Of a DNA stretch of 64,000 bases, positions 22,261 through 33,162 are shown piece after piece; the first letter of the stretch is position 1, and every line of letters starts with the position of its first letter. This DNA comes from Microbotryomycetes sp. JL201 (lineage: Eukaryota > Basidiomycota > Microbotryomycetes), in assembly GCA_033819885.1 (NCBI GenBank), contig JAQYUZ010000009.1:62001-126000 (forward strand), in the 5' to 3' direction. Made by a program: the position numbers and the translations under genes. The notes below the pieces were generated by a model. It was not told where the DNA came from, made no database searches, and saw only the letters and a list, made by a program, of their open reading frames with translations.

Positions 22261-23065
22261 CTATTCACCGCGGCGTGTGCACCTCGAAGACCCAGCTCCA
22301 GAGAGATAGCCACAGCCGGTGTGCCCACAAGCTGCAACGGGCACCGGCGGGGGGCGTCGACGAGGCGGCAGAGAGGCATGTCTGGCCAGACCTCGCTGAA
22401 ACTCCTCCTCGAATTGGGCCGCCTTCAAACGGTATTCCTCGATAGCCTCCCGCAAAAAGTACATTTGTAAAGGCACGTCCGGCTCTGGACCGAGCTCGTG
22501 TACATCAGCGTAAACATTGTCCGCAAAAGTCAACCGCGTACTCGAACTCGCGGACGGGACAGATTCGGAGGCATGTTGCGCAGTATTTGCAGAGGTGTCA
22601 AGTGCAAGTGGCGGGCCAGGAGCATTGGAAGCTGGTTCGGTGATCATCGTTGATGGTGCTGTCGACGTCCCTGTTATCGCTGCCTCATCGGCCGTAGAGA
22701 AACGCACAGGTGCGATCACTGGCGCTGAATTGGCGGCCGTCACTGTCAACGCTGTCGAGGGTGTCGTCATGTTCGTGTCTGCTGTCGTCGCCCTGGTGTC
22801 TTGGGCTGAGATTTGCGGCATCGGTATGGATCGACTCAGGCTGGGCACAGTGAAAGAATTGTAACATTGCTGCGTCGACCCAGCCTCTTCATCTGCTGCC
22901 AGCCCCGGCTCGGCCGTGGCAAGGTCGCATGGCGCTGGCTGTCCTTGGTTGTCCGGGCCAGCAAGCGGCGGTGTCAGGACGGCACAGTATACAGAAAACA
23001 TGTTAGTCAAGCAGGACGACCTTTGCGTGTGTTCGACGCTTGCCTTGATCAACGTCGGGATTCAT
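22261..23065 (-). CDS. Protein of unknown function (Thr/Ala/Ser-rich; possibly 5' part of the JmjC gene)
   Basis: A probable first exon starts MNPDVDQGKRRTHAK at 23065. After an intron it joins a long open frame ending at 22261. The middle is a low-complexity Thr/Ala/Ser/Pro stretch. The end is more ordered: LQMYFLREAIEEYRLKAAQF, a Pro/Arg run and a short Cys/Gly patch (ACGHTGCGYLSGAG). No family is recognised. It lies just upstream of, and on the same strand as, the JmjC gene, and the ending could be a splice donor (GTGAATAG) leading into that gene. Separate gene versus shared transcript cannot be decided here. Confidence 0.4.
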
Positions 23066-23411
23066 GGCGATTGGGATAAAGGCGCGCCGTGCCAGACAAT
23101 ACGCGCAAAAACCACCAGAGGCAGAGCAGGCGCTCAGGAGTCAATCGAGATGATACTTGTGGGGCGCCAGAAGGCGGAGCGACAGAAACCAACACCTCGA
23201 CACACGCAACACTTGAATGTAGTCAGATCTATGTGCCAAACCTCACGCATGATCATCGGCTGACACTCGTCGCATCCAACAAGCCGTGACTCGTGCGGAT
23301 CGCGCAATAATTTCACTATTTGGCGCGTACTTTCACCTGAAAAGAAAGCATTGCAATGGCAGAACGACGACAAAATGTACAAGTTGTTACACGGAATGTC
23401 TGCACCAGAGC

Positions 23412-23928
23412 TCAACCCTGGCGCTAAGGGGCGAGGGAGCACGGGTCAGTACGCTGCTGCAGGTAGGACCGTCGGCCGCCGAACTGAATGCTCACCTGCT
23501 TGTGCTTTGGATTTGAGCAAATGACAAACACTGTGCCTTTGCGCTTGACGATTGCACAGTCGCTGCAGTACTTTTTGACCGAGCTGCGAACCTTCATCTC
23601 GACGGCGGGCGTCGCGGAGAATGGCCTTGCAGGTGGCGACACGATGCTAGTAGCGTCCTGGCCTCGTTGTGCGCACCTGCTGCAGCCGCACGACTTTGGG
23701 TGCAGCGCGTCGGACGAAGCGAGCGAAGACGCCGAGCGCGACGCTGGCCTCGCCACAGGAGACACGATCGTCGACGTCGGACTAGATCGAGGCGCACATC
23801 TCGGGCAGCCGCACGTTCTCGGATGGGTGGTAGACGCAAGCGAAGAGGCGGCGCGAGCGGCGGCAGCTGGCGCAGACCGGACGACGGCGCAAGCGTGCGA
23901 GCGAGCGACGGGCAGCACTGCAGCGCAT
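23412..23928 (-). CDS. Mitochondrial large-subunit ribosomal protein bL36m
   Basis: Structural protein of the mitochondrial 54S subunit that binds zinc. The diagnostic core begins with the Met at 23597: [20 protein letters not shown], then [14 protein letters not shown]. An intron at 23424-23495 joins this to a last exon of only 12 nt (23412-23423) coding RQG-stop, recreating the universal KHKQRQG end. Upstream, the same frame is open to about 23927 with no ATG. It carries two similar units with [11 protein letters not shown] and [11 protein letters not shown] about 41 residues apart. In another frame an ATG at 23928 opens an Arg/Ala/Ser-rich presequence-like peptide ([16 protein letters not shown]), so one or two 5' introns probably link the two. 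Identity is firm; the N-terminus is unsettled. Confidence 0.85.
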
Positions 23929-24084
23929 CACACGTCAGCAGTCAGCAGCCTCCTGGCTTTCGAGTCGAGCTGGCTCACTTGAGATGGTGAGGGGGTCGCG
24001 TGTTTGAGGCAAAGCCGTGTGCTCAGGCAGGCGCGGCGTCGCTGCGGTGCGCGCGCCCTTCTTCTCCCCTTCACTTGCGCCACC
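23929..24084. promoter_or_regulatory. Short divergent promoter region between bL36m (-) and complex I 75-kDa subunit (+)
   Basis: About 156 bp separate the most upstream ATG of bL36m from the complex I ATG. The right end has the strong initiation context GCGCCACCATG. A pyrimidine-rich stretch CTTCTTCTCCCCTTCAC lies just before it. Both products are mitochondrial, which fits a shared promoter. The left boundary depends on the uncertain bL36m start. Confidence 0.45.
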
Positions 24085-27006
24085 ATGCTGTCCGCGTCAC
24101 GCCGAGCGGCGTCGCAAGCGCTTGCACGACCCAGCGTTCGGTATGCGGCACGCTCGTTTGCGTCGTCGACGCCGCGCCCGGCCGAGATTACGCTCGAGGT
24201 CGACGGCGTGCCCGTCTCGATCGAAGAAGGCTCGTCCCTGATTCAAGCATGCGAGAAAGCAGGTCAGTGTCTGCGCTTGAACGATGCAGGCTGCAGCTGC
24301 CGGCCACCGCAAGCGTGCTTGTGTGGCGCTCGAGTTTGCGTCGACGCGGATTGGGCAACAGCCGGCGGCCACACGCACGCTGCAGCACCGTCGCGTGGCC
24401 CCTCGACCACAGACGCCCGCTTTTTGATAGTCAGACAATCCGAGTCGGCGATCAGCTGCAGACCCGTGCACGGCCTGTGCACGGCGCTGGCACGCAACCC
24501 AGAAAGCACACGATTCGACGCTGATGAGGTTTCTTGCAATCCAGGTGCTTCAATTCCTCGCTATTGCTACCATTCAAGGTGCGTCTCGCTCCAGTCTGCA
24601 TGCTCAATACAGGTTTTGCCGCCTGGTGTCACCGCGTAGTGGCGACCCGGGTCTGCACGCATTCATTCTCTGACGGCGTATTGACAATCTTCTTGCACAC
24701 AGGCTGAACATTGCTGGCAATTGCCGGTGAGTTTGTGTCACCTGAGCTATTGCGTCATGCTAATTTCGCCCGACCTCAGAATGTGCCTCGTCGAGGTTTC
24801 GCCGGGCCCGCCCAAGCCGCAAGCATCGTGCGCGATGCCCGCCATGTCGGTCAACAGTCCACATTGCGTGATGTGCCCGAGCTGACTGTCGCAAATTCGC
24901 AGGCCCGGACAAAAGGTCAAGACCAACTCGCCCACGGTCCACAAAGCGCGCGAGGGCGTCATGGAATTCTTGCTGGCTAACCATCCACTCGATTGCCCGG
25001 TGTGCGATCAAGGTGGCGAGTGCGACTTGCAAGATCAGTCGATGCGCTATGGCTCGGACCGCGGTCGCTTCCACGAGATCACGGGCAAGCGCGCCACAGA
25101 AGACAAAAACTTTGGACCGCTGATCAAGACGGTCATGACACGATGCATTCATTGCACGCGCTGCGTTCGTTTCGCCAACGAAGTTGCCGGTGTCGACGAT
25201 CTCGGCACGTCTGGCCGTGGCAACATGATGCAAATCGGCACATACATTGAAAAGACACTCAATTCTGAGATGTCGGCCAACGTCATCGATCTCTGCCCGG
25301 TCGGCGCCTTGACTTCAGCACCGTACGCGTTTGAAGCTCGCCCGTGGGAACTCAAAAAGACAGAGTCGGTTGATGTCCTCGACGCTGTCGGCTCAAACAT
25401 TCGCATCGACTCGCGCGGCCTCGTCGTCATGCGTATCCAACCGCGACTGAATGACGAGATCAACGAGGAGTGGATCAACGACAAGACACGCTATGCTTAT
25501 GACGGTCTCAAAGTTCAGCGATTGACGACGCCGCTTCTGCGACAGGGCGACCGCTTCGTCCAGGCGACGTGGCCCCAGGCATTGAACGCGATCAAGGATG
25601 GCCTCGCCAGCTCTGGCGCCAAGGGCAATCAGGTCCAGGCCATTGCCGGTGCCCTCGCCGACTCCGAGTCGCTCGTCGCTCTCAAGGATCTCGTCAACCG
25701 CCTCGGTTCGGACAACACGACGCTAGAGGGACCACTCGGCAACGTCAAGCCAGCCCACGGTGTGGACCACCGTGCCACATACACGCTCGGCTCGACCATT
25801 GCAGGCGTTGAAGAGGCTGACCGACTGTTACTTATCGGCACGAACCCTCGCCACGAGGCTGCTATCCTCAACGCGCGTCTTCGCAAGGCATACCTCGCCT
25901 ACGGTCTCGATGTCGGCGTCATCGGTCAGCAATTCGACTCTACGTTCGGCTACGACCACCTCGGCGCAGACTTGGCAGCTGTCAAGGAAGCACTCAAGGA
26001 CGGCAGCAAATGGGCGAAGGAGCTGAAGGGTGCTAAGAAGCCCATGATCATCATCGGTTCGGCCGTCGCAGAGCATGCCGACGGCGCTGCCGTCTTTGCC
26101 GAGGTTGCCAAGTTCGTCGAGGCAAACAAGGCCAACTTCGTTCAGGAAGGCTGGAACGGCTACAACGTTTTGCAGCGCGTAAGTGCCTGCCAGAATTCTT
26201 TCTGGAGCTTCACCTCCAGCTGACTCGTCGTGTTAGGCCGCATCACGAACTGCCGCATACGACATTGGCTTTGTACCTTCGGCCGAAGCCGCCAAGACGA
26301 CGCCCAAGTTTGTCTATCTCCTGAACGCCGACGACTTTACACCGAGCCAGATCCCGCGAGATGCTTTTGTCGTGTACCAAGGTCACCATGGTGATGTTGG
26401 CGCACAGTACGCAGACGTTGTTTTGCCTGGCTCCGCCTACACCGAAAAGTCAGTCACGTGGGTCAACACGGAAGGTCGGGCTCAACTCGGCCGCGCTGCC
26501 GTTGGCGCACCCGGCGCATCGCGCGAAGACTGGAAGATAATCCGAGCATTGAGCGAGGTTGTCGGTCAGAAACTGCCTTATGACGATGTTCAACAGTTGC
26601 GAGACAGGATGTGGGACGTCTCGCCTACGCTTGTCAAATATGACGTCGTTGAGCGACCTTCGAGCGTGTTGAGTGCCATTCAAGCTCTCAGACACGAGGC
26701 GACTCATCACGGAAAGACGATCTCGAACGTCGAGGGCGCGCGAACGGGCAAGTTCTTGAAGCCGATCGAAAACTTTTACAGAACGGATCCGATCTCGAGG
26801 AGCTCGGTGACAATGTCCAAGTGCACTGTAAGTCGCGTGCACTCTGTCAAATGTTTCGAAGCTGTGACTGATCTTGAAATCTTCAATTCCCTCAGAGGGC
26901 TTTTGTCGAGGGCGAGGCAGTTGTAGACACACACGTCGAGGGTTTGCCTTCACCATCACGAGGAGAAAACGCACACGCGGGTGAACCCGCCCGTGCCGAG
27001 CTTTGA
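24085..27006 (+). CDS. NADH:ubiquinone oxidoreductase 75/78-kDa Fe-S subunit (complex I, NDUFS1/NuoG)
   Basis: Largest peripheral-arm subunit of complex I, carrying Fe-S clusters N1b, N4 and N5 in the mitochondrial matrix. Exon 1 (24085-24262) encodes a targeting peptide (MLSASRRAASQALARPSVRY) and the start of the ferredoxin fold. Two tiny exons follow, with IPRYCYHS (34 nt, near 24545-24578) and LNIAGNC (24 nt, near 24705-24728), then RMCLVEVSPGPPKP and SCAMPAMPGQKVKTNS. The large exon (from about 24902 to 26178) contains CPVCDQGGECDLQDQSM, CIHCTRCVRFANEVAG and NVIDLCPVGALTS, the expected cluster ligands. The molybdopterin-oxidoreductase-like domain follows, ending YADVVLPGSAYTEKSVTWVN. The last exon (about 26897-27006) starts RAFVEGEAVVDTHVEG. 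Length and motif order match fungal orthologues. Confidence 0.95.
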
Positions 27007-27245
27007 TTAGATATTAAAGTTGGAAGCGTTTTGGGTTGTGTTCATCTCCAGAAGTGGTGCAACGCGTTTGACGCATGATGTACAGTTTCAATTTGTCCTG
27101 CTCCCGTGACGTGAGAGGTTTGAGAAGGCAGAGCAGCTCACCGGTCGACAGACGAACGGGGGAAGGATTTCTCTTGCGGTACATTGTACATTTCAGCAAT
27201 CTAGGGTCGTCTGTATACTTGGCCTTTGCTATCCCTAAAAGGCCA

Positions 27246-28917
27246 TTAGAGTTTGGCTCCCAAGCCAATCGCGACCTTGCACTCTTGCTTGACTGCAAAC
27301 AGCGACATGATCTCTTCAGAACCCTGAGGACGACAAAAAGTCAGTTCGAAAGCTGACAAGCTGGTGTCGAACAAAGCCAGAAAGAAAAAGAAAGAAAAAA
27401 AAAAAAAAGAAGAAAAAGGCACGCACTCCGGGAATTGCGACGCCCTTGACGTCTCTCCTGATCCTCTCGATTCTCTCGCCCTTGCCTCCTCGTGTGTGGG
27501 CAATTCCACCCAAAACTTGAACAGCGTCGCGCGCAACGTCTTCCAATACCATCGAGCAATGAGCTTTGAGGAGAGCGGTCGTACCTCCGAGTTTGAGGTT
27601 CGCTTCTTCGTGTGACATGTTTTCGATCTGATAGACGATCGACTCGATCCAAGTTTGTTGCGAGTCGACCATACGAGCCATGTTGGCAAACTAACGTTGC
27701 CACCGTTACTGGCATAAGCAATCGTGCCTCTTTCGTGCTCAACGTTGCGAATCAACTCACCTTCATTTTAATCAGGTCGCTCTCGATCAAGGGTTTACCA
27801 AACACTTTGCGCTCGTGCGCATGCTTGAGCGCGTCCTCAATGCAAATCCTAGCGAGCTGTTGTGCAATGTAAATGATCATAAGGCGCTCGTGGTTGAAAT
27901 TCGTCATAATCATGCGGAATCCTTGATTCTCTTGTCCGATGAGATTTTCAACCGGCACCTTGACGTTGTCGAACGAGAGCAGCGTTGTACCAGAGCACCA
28001 TTGGCCTGACATTATCATCCTTCGACAGGTGACTCCTTCCGTCTTTGGGATGAGCAGGAATGAGATTCCGCCCGCATCTCCGGCTTTGCCCTTTGTACGG
28101 ACGGCAGTCGTAAAGTAGTCAGAGTAGACACCATTTGTGATCCATTTCTTGGTACCGTTGACGATGTAATGTTTGCCGTCTGCCGACCTGACAGCTTCAC
28201 AGCTGAGGTTCTTGACGTCGCTTCCTGCCTCGGGCTCGGTGATGGCGAGGCAGATACGTTTGCGGCCAGCAAGCACGTCAGGCAAAATGCGATCTTGCAG
28301 TTCTTGCGAGCCAAAGTGGTACACGGGCGGCAATCCGATTTGCATTCCGCCAGTCAGGCCCTGGTTGGATCCAAGGGAACCGTTCCGGACGAGCTCAGAA
28401 ATGAGGATCATGTCGTGGAAGCCGTCCCACTCATCCGCCTTGACACCACCAAACACTGTACCGTCCGGTTTCGCCCATTTTGCTGGCACCTTGCGGCCGA
28501 ACGCGAGGGCGACAAGCAGGCCGTCCTTTCCCATCTGCTCGTAGACTTTTGGATCAATCTGCTTGTTCTCCTCCCAGTCGAACGCGACATCCATCAGATG
28601 CTCTTCGTTCCACTCGCGGATAGCCTGTGCAAGCCAGTGAAGATTAGGTCCCGCCACAGGCTCGAGGTCGGTCCCACACCGGTCCACATCACTCGGAAGC
28701 ATACCTTGCGCAGCTTGCGGTGAGAATCCTTGTAGTAAGGTGATGGCAAGCCCTGTTGTTTGTTGGTTACAGGTGCGACTTGCGGGTCAGTTCAACTGAA
28801 AGCAGACGCTCCGAATGTGCTCGTGTATGCGATGCGACTCACGCGGTACCATTGAGGCTCAGCCCACGGCACCATGTTTCCAAACACATCTTGCTTTGGC
28901 GGAGCTGGTGAGGGCAT
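27246..28917 (-). CDS. Acyl-CoA dehydrogenase
   Basis: FAD-dependent alpha,beta-dehydrogenation of an acyl-CoA, probably in mitochondria or peroxisomes. The start MPSPAPPKQDVFGNM at 28917 is the first good ATG. Exon 1 ends near WAEPQWYR. The main exon (to 27766) has the acyl-CoA dehydrogenase order: N-terminal helical domain with AIREWNEEHLMD, GLTGGMQIGLPPVYHFG, the substrate/FAD motif AITEPEAGSDVKNLSC, IVNGTKKWITNG, and LIGQENQGFRMIMTNFNHER. The C-terminal exons carry LLKAHCSMVLEDVARDAVQV and LGGIAHTRGGKGERIERIRR. A last exon ends VAIGLGAKL. The final intron (about 27331-27424) has a long pyrimidine tract on the coding strand. No cytochrome b5 domain is seen. Chain-length specificity is unknown. 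Confidence 0.88.
27378..27419. repeat. Low-complexity A/G tract (pyrimidine tract of a minus-strand intron)
   Basis: A purine-only stretch on the plus strand, almost all A with scattered G, lies inside the last intron of the acyl-CoA dehydrogenase gene. On the coding strand it is a T/C tract well upstream of the acceptor. It is probably simple-sequence expansion in an intron. Confidence 0.7.
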
Positions 28918-29170
28918 TGTAGCAGGTACGTCTGACAGAGACGTGGCCGGGAAAGAACCTTGGCTCCTGACCGCGGGTAAGCGACGGCCCGGAGAGCCAA
29001 AGCCCGGCACATCACGTTCGGCTGAGCTCGCAAGTGCGAGACCCTAGAGCTCATTCTCGAGTCGGATAGGCGCACATGGAATTTTCATCTCGCTGAAGCG
29101 ACGCCACCAAAAACTTGAAGGTGTCGGCAACGGGTTGAGCTCGGGCCCCACAGTGGATGCGCGCCAGAGC

Positions 29171-30787
29171 ATGACCGCGGCGCGCGGCATGTACGGCCTG
29201 GTCGCCGCTGCATGTCTTTTCAGGCTTGCTTTGAGCAGTATGGGCCTTGAAGATGTGCTCGTGTACAGGAATGAGCTCGCGACGCCGTTGACGAGCTGGA
29301 CACGGCGTCAGTGGCACTCACATGCCCGTGCGCACAAGATGGACTCTCCTAAGCTGACATATTGATCAAATAGTCAAGGAGGGCCACTTTTTGGCGACAC
29401 GGTTGGGCCAGAACCCGTATGACGGCGGATCGTTTCACCACGCGCCGCTCTTGCTGCTGCTCGGGCCCCTCACAGGCGACTCCAAGATCGCCAGGTACGG
29501 CACGCATATAGTTTGGCTTTTGTGTGACATTGCGACGGCGTCTGGCATCGCGGCCATCGCCACTCGGCGCAAACGAGCGCTCGACAGCGAGTCGGGCGAG
29601 CAGATCTGGTCATCTGTTGCGAGTGCGAGCATGTGAGCACTACTTTGCAGTTGGTGTGATCCCTTTTCTGACCCTGCCCCACTTAGATATCTGCTCCACC
29701 CTTTCACTATTGCGACAAGCCTTGCAAAGTCAACGACCGTCTTTGGTAATGCAATCGTCGTATGGAGCATCGCAACAGCGCTCGAGGGTACAAAATCGTA
29801 CAAATTCTCTTCTTTACCTCCGAACCTGACGTATCATGGCATCTATGCAGGCTCTCTGGTTCCGGCCTGCTTCCTGTTGTCGCTCGCCACCCACGTGTCC
29901 ATGTACCCAGCTCTGTTGCTGCCGCCGCTCGTGCTTGTTGCACAACAATCAAGCGCAACCAATATGCGGAAAGCAGCTTTGATGGGCACTGTCGCGTTTA
30001 TGGCGCACCAGGCTGCTGTCCTTTGTCTTTCGCGGTGGACGACTGGCTCATGGTCCTTCGTTGACAGTGTCTACAAGGTCGCGTGGGGATATTGAGACTG
30101 CTCTTCCTAGCTGCGGATGCGTGCTCACCCAAAGATCTGCAGGTTGACCGTTCCTGATCTAACGCCAACAATCGGTCTCGCTTGGTACTTTTTCATAGAA
30201 ATGTTCGACCACTTTAGAGCCTTCTTTGTCGGAGTGTTTCAACTGCACGTGTTGATTCACGTCGCGCCTCTAACGTATGCATTTCGGTAAGTCGGCTTTG
30301 CGGATGATAGAGCAATCCGCACGCTGATCTCGGCAAATCATGCAGACGCGATCCTCTGTTTGCGATTGTCTTGCTCGTCGGCGTCATTGCTATATTCAAG
30401 TCGTACCCTTCTCTTGGTGATTTCGGACTGTGGCATGGTCTGCTGGCGACTTATAGCGAAATGGCAACTCGTGAGTGCCCGAGCATGGCCTCGACAATGG
30501 CAACTGACGCGTCGCATACGTATTCAGATCTCACACGACCGCTGTTCCTCGTCTGTTTGATGGTGTACCCATTGTTCCTGCTCCCGACATTTCACCACTT
30601 GTGGCTCTACTCTGGCTCGGGCAACGCAAACTTTTTCTACGCGTCAACGCTGGTATGGACAATCTCTCAGATCATGATACTGATTGACGTGCTGCACGTT
30701 GCTTTCAAGCGGAGCGTTTTGAAGGAGCTGAGCGCCGAGGGCAGGCTCAAAGTCAAACAAGGCAGATGGAAAATCGTGCAGCGGTAG
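29171..30787 (+). CDS. GPI transamidase subunit PIG-U/Gab1 (Cdc91)
   Basis: Multi-pass ER membrane subunit of the GPI transamidase, which attaches GPI anchors to proteins. The start [20 protein letters not shown] is at 29171. Exons follow with the hallmark segment [59 protein letters not shown], a region near 30170-30290 ([18 protein letters not shown]), [39 protein letters not shown] and [20 protein letters not shown]. The basic tail [14 protein letters not shown] ends at 30787. The motif order and TM-rich layout match the PIG-U family. At least six exons. Confidence 0.88.
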
Positions 30788-30860
30788 AAGCAGGACTCGG
30801 ATGACACCATGGACGTTCCTGCGTCGGCCCTTTGTTGTATCACAGCCTAGATGAGCTCTC

Positions 30861-32781
30861 TCAATCCTTGAAGCGATGTCCAACCAGGCCTGGCATCATT
30901 TCGACCATTGACGGCTTCAGATCTTTGACGGTCTTGGCGCCGAGCAGCATCATTCCCGTTTTGATTTCATCTTGCAGGACTGTGTGGCTTTCGGCATCAG
31001 GCTATTGCTGAACGACGGAAAGGCGTCAGACTCACTCTGCATCGCTCGTAAAACACCTTCTTCACCGTAGCAAGCTTGCGCGTAGATCATCGCCCGACCG
31101 AGGCCGACGCCTTTTGCGCCCAAACAAAGGGCTTTCAGGACACTGTGCGTATGGACAATTGCTGGTCAGCAACTTCGAAAGACTGAGCGCATAGATACCC
31201 TCTCACTCTGTCCCTCTCCTAACTCCGCCGTCTATATACACCTCGAATTTAGGATCTTTCAAAAGCTCCGGATATAGCTCTTTCGTCCTGACTAGTGTTG
31301 CCAGCGGCGGATTTGACCCGTCAAGTTGACGTCCACCGTGATTCGACAAGATGACGGCGTTGGCGCCATACTGTTTGGCCAATTTGACGTCTTCCGGCCT
31401 CTGTATCCCCTTGACAATAATTGGAACCTTTGGGGCAACCTTGCGCACCCATGAAATGTCATCCCAGCTCAAATTCGCATCCAGTAATGACGCGCCTGCC
31501 GATGCGAGACCTCCATCTTTTTTGGCTTGTTGCTTCGTTTCGGTGGATGCCAAAACACGAGCATCAGCTTCTCGTTTTCCGAGGGCAGTAACGTCGACAG
31601 TGATGATGATGGCGTCACTGCCATTCTGTGCAGCTTCCCTGATTCGCCGTTCGCTCTCTTTGCGGTCCCGCTGAATGTACAATTGCCACCAGACGGGTGT
31701 ACGTTTCTCGGAGCCTTGCTGAACCAGACGGCCTCGTTCCTGCAAGATCTCGACAATCGACAATGACGATCCGCTCGAGACCCCTTGAGGAGTGCCCAAT
31801 TTTGATCCTGCACGCGTCAGATTCCACTCGCCGTCAGGATGTCCTTGACGACCTTGACCTGTCGGACAGAAAAACACTGGAATTGGCACGTGGTTGCCTA
31901 GCAACGTCGTTGACGTGTCGACGTCGGCGACGGGCACGTTTACGATTGGCAAGAACCTCAAGAACGAGAACGATTCGGCGGCAGAGTTGTAGGAAGCGCC
32001 GTCATCGGCGTAAGAACTGAAATATCTCCAAGCTCGCGAATCTTTTCCGAGCACTTGTAACGCAAACGCTTCCATCTCGCGCAAGTTGAGAACGAATTCT
32101 GGAGGCGGCAATTGCGATCGCCTCTCGCTTACGTCACTGTCGTCTAATCCAACTTCGTCGACGACAGTAGCTGGATCAAGCACACCAACAGAACTGATCT
32201 GCGATCTAACTTGCTCAAAGGTGCCCGTCGCATGGAGCATGTTGAACAAGTTTGTGACGTCCTTGCCAGCGTGCTCTAGTATGAGCTGGGCTCCACCAGG
32301 CTATGACAGCAGGTCGATCAAGTTAGTGACAATATCGAGGCAGACGTCCGTGGTTCCGTTACTCACATGGTCTTTTAGAAAAGCCGTCACGTCCCATACC
32401 TCGCCGTCAATGACGACCCAGCAGTCGTCAGCTGTGGCATGTCGTTTAACAATGTCGCCCGATATGAGCTTGCGCGATTCTGTACCAAAGCTCGCCGGTC
32501 TATTCTTCAGTTCTTGGGGAGTCGTCTCGAGCGCCAGTGGCTCGCGCAGATATGTCCAGAGCTGTATTTGGACAAGTCAGCCGTGTGATTTTGCACACTT
32601 GGCTCGAACCTACTGCGAGAGAAGCACAAGCGGTCACGGCTCCCGTCAAAAGTGCGTTTGTCCGCTTCGGTGCAGTCGAATGGGCGTGACCTCGCCCGGC
32701 CGAAGACGACAACAGCCGCTTTCCTGCACAACACTGCTTGTACGCTTGCAGCAACTTCCGTGAGCCGTAACGCGGCGACAT
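30861..32781 (-). CDS. Flavocytochrome b2-type L-lactate dehydrogenase (cytochrome b5 + FMN domains)
   Basis: Oxidises L-lactate (or another 2-hydroxy acid) to the keto acid and passes electrons to cytochrome c in the mitochondrial intermembrane space. The start [16 protein letters not shown] at 32781 gives a basic presequence followed by a hydrophobic stretch ([15 protein letters not shown]...), the bipartite signal known for yeast Cyb2. Next is a cytochrome b5 domain: [30 protein letters not shown], then PGG on the next exon with the heme-ligand His. The FMN domain (main exon about 31204-32258) has [46 protein letters not shown] and [15 protein letters not shown] with the catalytic His, then [13 protein letters not shown]. 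The C-terminus is [16 protein letters not shown]. Divergent from the alpha/beta hydrolase gene. Confidence 0.9.
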
Positions 32782-32972
32782 GGGGCCGTTACCTGGCAAG
32801 AAACGTCGCTTCGGGCCGGGGTCCCCGCCAAAGTCGCATCGACGGAGCGGGCAGCGAGCCGCCATCCGCCTTTTGCACACAAGCATGCCATGCATTCCTT
32901 CGGTCAATGCTGCTGCTTAAACGTCGAGATCTAGATCCGTGTTCTGCCTAAATTTCGAGTTCACATCGATGG

Positions 32973-32982
32973 GTCACGTGAC
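32973..32982. promoter_or_regulatory. Palindromic E-box GTCACGTGAC in a divergent promoter
   Basis: A perfect 10-bp palindrome containing the bHLH core CACGTG with the RTCAC flank preferred by Cbf1/CPF1-type factors. It lies between the starts of the lactate dehydrogenase (-, 32781) and the alpha/beta hydrolase (+, 33163), so it could act on both. Function is inferred. Confidence 0.45.
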
Positions 32983-33162
32983 CGGGAAATGCGTCTGCGA
33001 GACTTGCAGCCCATCACTCTCACACAGAGGCAGAATTTGAGCTAATTCCTGGCGTACGGGCCAGCCGTGAGCCTTGTGCAGCTTTGTTGTCAGGCACGGT
33101 TAGTCGCAACTTTGGCGCTTGTTCGACCCGCTTCAACCACTGGCGAAGCGGCCACAGCAAAG

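Noticed and set aside
24000-24639. Long overlapping frames across the first intron of the complex I gene
   Set aside because: They read through exon 1 and a GC-rich intron. The Fe-S subunit motifs only appear when the intron at 24263 is removed.
29051-29317. Minus-strand frame of 88 codons upstream of the acyl-CoA dehydrogenase
   Set aside because: It overlaps the PIG-U start exon antisense and lacks any link in phase to the dehydrogenase exons.
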